Below are positions 63,333 to 64,000 of a stretch of DNA of 64,000 nt, in pieces. The notes below the pieces were generated by a model, which worked only from the letters and a program-made list of their open reading frames with translations, was not told where the DNA came from and ran no database searches. The stretch lies in NCBI GenBank assembly GCA_947179155.2, contig OX359267.1, forward strand, positions 56,124,792-56,188,791. Direction: 5' to 3'. Both the position numbers and the translations under genes were made by a program. Source of the DNA: Hedera helix. Lineage: Eukaryota > Streptophyta > Magnoliopsida > Apiales > Araliaceae. Every line of letters begins with the position of its first letter. The first letter of the stretch is position 1.

Positions 63333-64000
63333 TGATAAGTCAATTTTATATCTATTTATTATATATTTTTAGGCTTAATTATTTGTGAGTTTTTAAGTAT
63401 TTTTAGTGTTTTAGGTAATTTATTTAATTTTATGCATTATTATTATTTTTAGTATTTTTATATTATTTTTAGTATATTTATATTTATTTTTGTAGAAAAA
63501 TTAATGGCTAATGGCAAAGTTATAAATAAAGTGAAGATGAGCGGTCGAGCAATGCGCTCAAGGAAAATGGCTGCAACATGGTGCAACGCCATTTTAGATT
63601 TTGGAAGGGTCAGGCGTGGGCCGCGTAATGCGCGAAGGTGAGAGGAATCAATAACATCCGTGGGCAGCGTCGTGTTGGCCTCATGCAAGGAATAAAAAGA
63701 AACACGAGCAATGGGCGGACGCCTGTAGCTTTGTTTTTCGTCTGGTAACATATAGGCGCGTGGCTAGGCGATTTCCTTATTTACATGCACTGGTCCCAGC
63801 TGAATCCCTTCTTCTTTGAACAGATTATAACAACAGATTGTTCTTCCTTTTCCGTGTGGGTTATAGCGTCCAATAGCAATAAATATTTAAATAAATCCAA
63901 TTATAATTTGGAATTGAAAAATAAATAGGAATTTTAAATTTATTTTATTTTATATTTTAAATCCTATTAGGGTTTGAAAAGTGTAATTCCTATTAGGGTT
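63333..64000 (+). repeat. 3' LTR of the outer element, first 668 bp
   Basis: Starts TGATAAGTCAATTTTATATC and aligns to 46659 onward with about 10% differences. It lacks about 40 bp found near 46995-47037 and has an extra AT-rich segment near 63450-63485. It is cut by the window end. Confidence 0.85.

Larger units (their letters stand above)
46659..64000 (+). mobile_element. Outer Athila/Tat-like Ty3-gypsy retrotransposon, old, cut by the window edge
   Basis: It is bounded left by an LTR at 46659-48207; its second LTR starts at 63333 and continues beyond 64000. A tRNA-Asp-type primer site follows the first LTR. Decayed gag and protease remain, and the 3' region has the GGCGCTGTTTGGGAGGCAGC and GAATTAAGTGTTGGG blocks typical of this lineage. 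No reverse transcriptase, RNase H or integrase is visible. After removing the nested insert (50766-61896) the internal region is about 4 kb. The two LTRs differ at roughly one position in ten, plus indels, so the insertion is old. Confidence 0.85.

Overview
This is nuclear DNA from a flowering plant, most likely a eudicot. The genes have GT-AG introns, the families are plant-specific (an AFC2-type LAMMER kinase, a BTB-TAZ protein, a KDEL-class papain protease, a plant pectate lyase, a CYP71-like P450 relic), the intergenic DNA is very AT-rich, and the repeats are typical plant classes (hAT, Tourist and Stowaway MITEs, CACTA, LINE, Athila-like, copia and chromovirus retrotransposons). I cannot name the species.

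Positions 1-46,650 are a normal gene-bearing region. It holds the 5' half of an AFC2 kinase gene (minus, 18-2161, running off the left edge); a CACTA-like terminus abutting a CYP71A-like P450 pseudogene (3065-5545); an RGLG-type ubiquitin-ligase pseudogene (6080-6985); an ABHD17-like serine hydrolase (9635-14456, five exons, 373 aa); an aminoacylase-1 (19206-24353, four exons, 458 aa); an RDEL-tailed cysteine protease (26829-28621, four exons, 362 aa); a BT1/BT2-like BTB-TAZ protein (minus, 33567-36690, five exons, 362 aa); and a pectate lyase (minus, 44109-45981, four exons, 403 aa). All exon junctions were worked out by hand and keep the reading frame. The genes are independent units; their order suggests no shared pathway. 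Small DNA transposons with readable target-site duplications (TSDs) sit between and inside them.

Positions 46,659-64,000 are a three-level nest of retrotransposons. The outer element is an old Athila/Tat-like Ty3-gypsy element (5' LTR 46659-48207, 3' LTR from 63333 past the right edge) that keeps decayed gag and protease but no reverse transcriptase, RNase H or integrase. A copia-type solo LTR (50766-61891, TSD TAAAG) sits in it. Inside that LTR sits a 9.6-kb chromovirus-like element (51477-61073, TSD TCATT) with two 3-kb LTRs differing by only about five substitutions and two small indels. That youngest element lacks recognisable gag and the reverse-transcriptase core, so it was probably mobilised in trans. 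An unrecognised reading frame occupies the gag position. I regard this as the most interesting part of the window.

I saw no tRNA, rRNA, CRISPR array or bacterial-type system.
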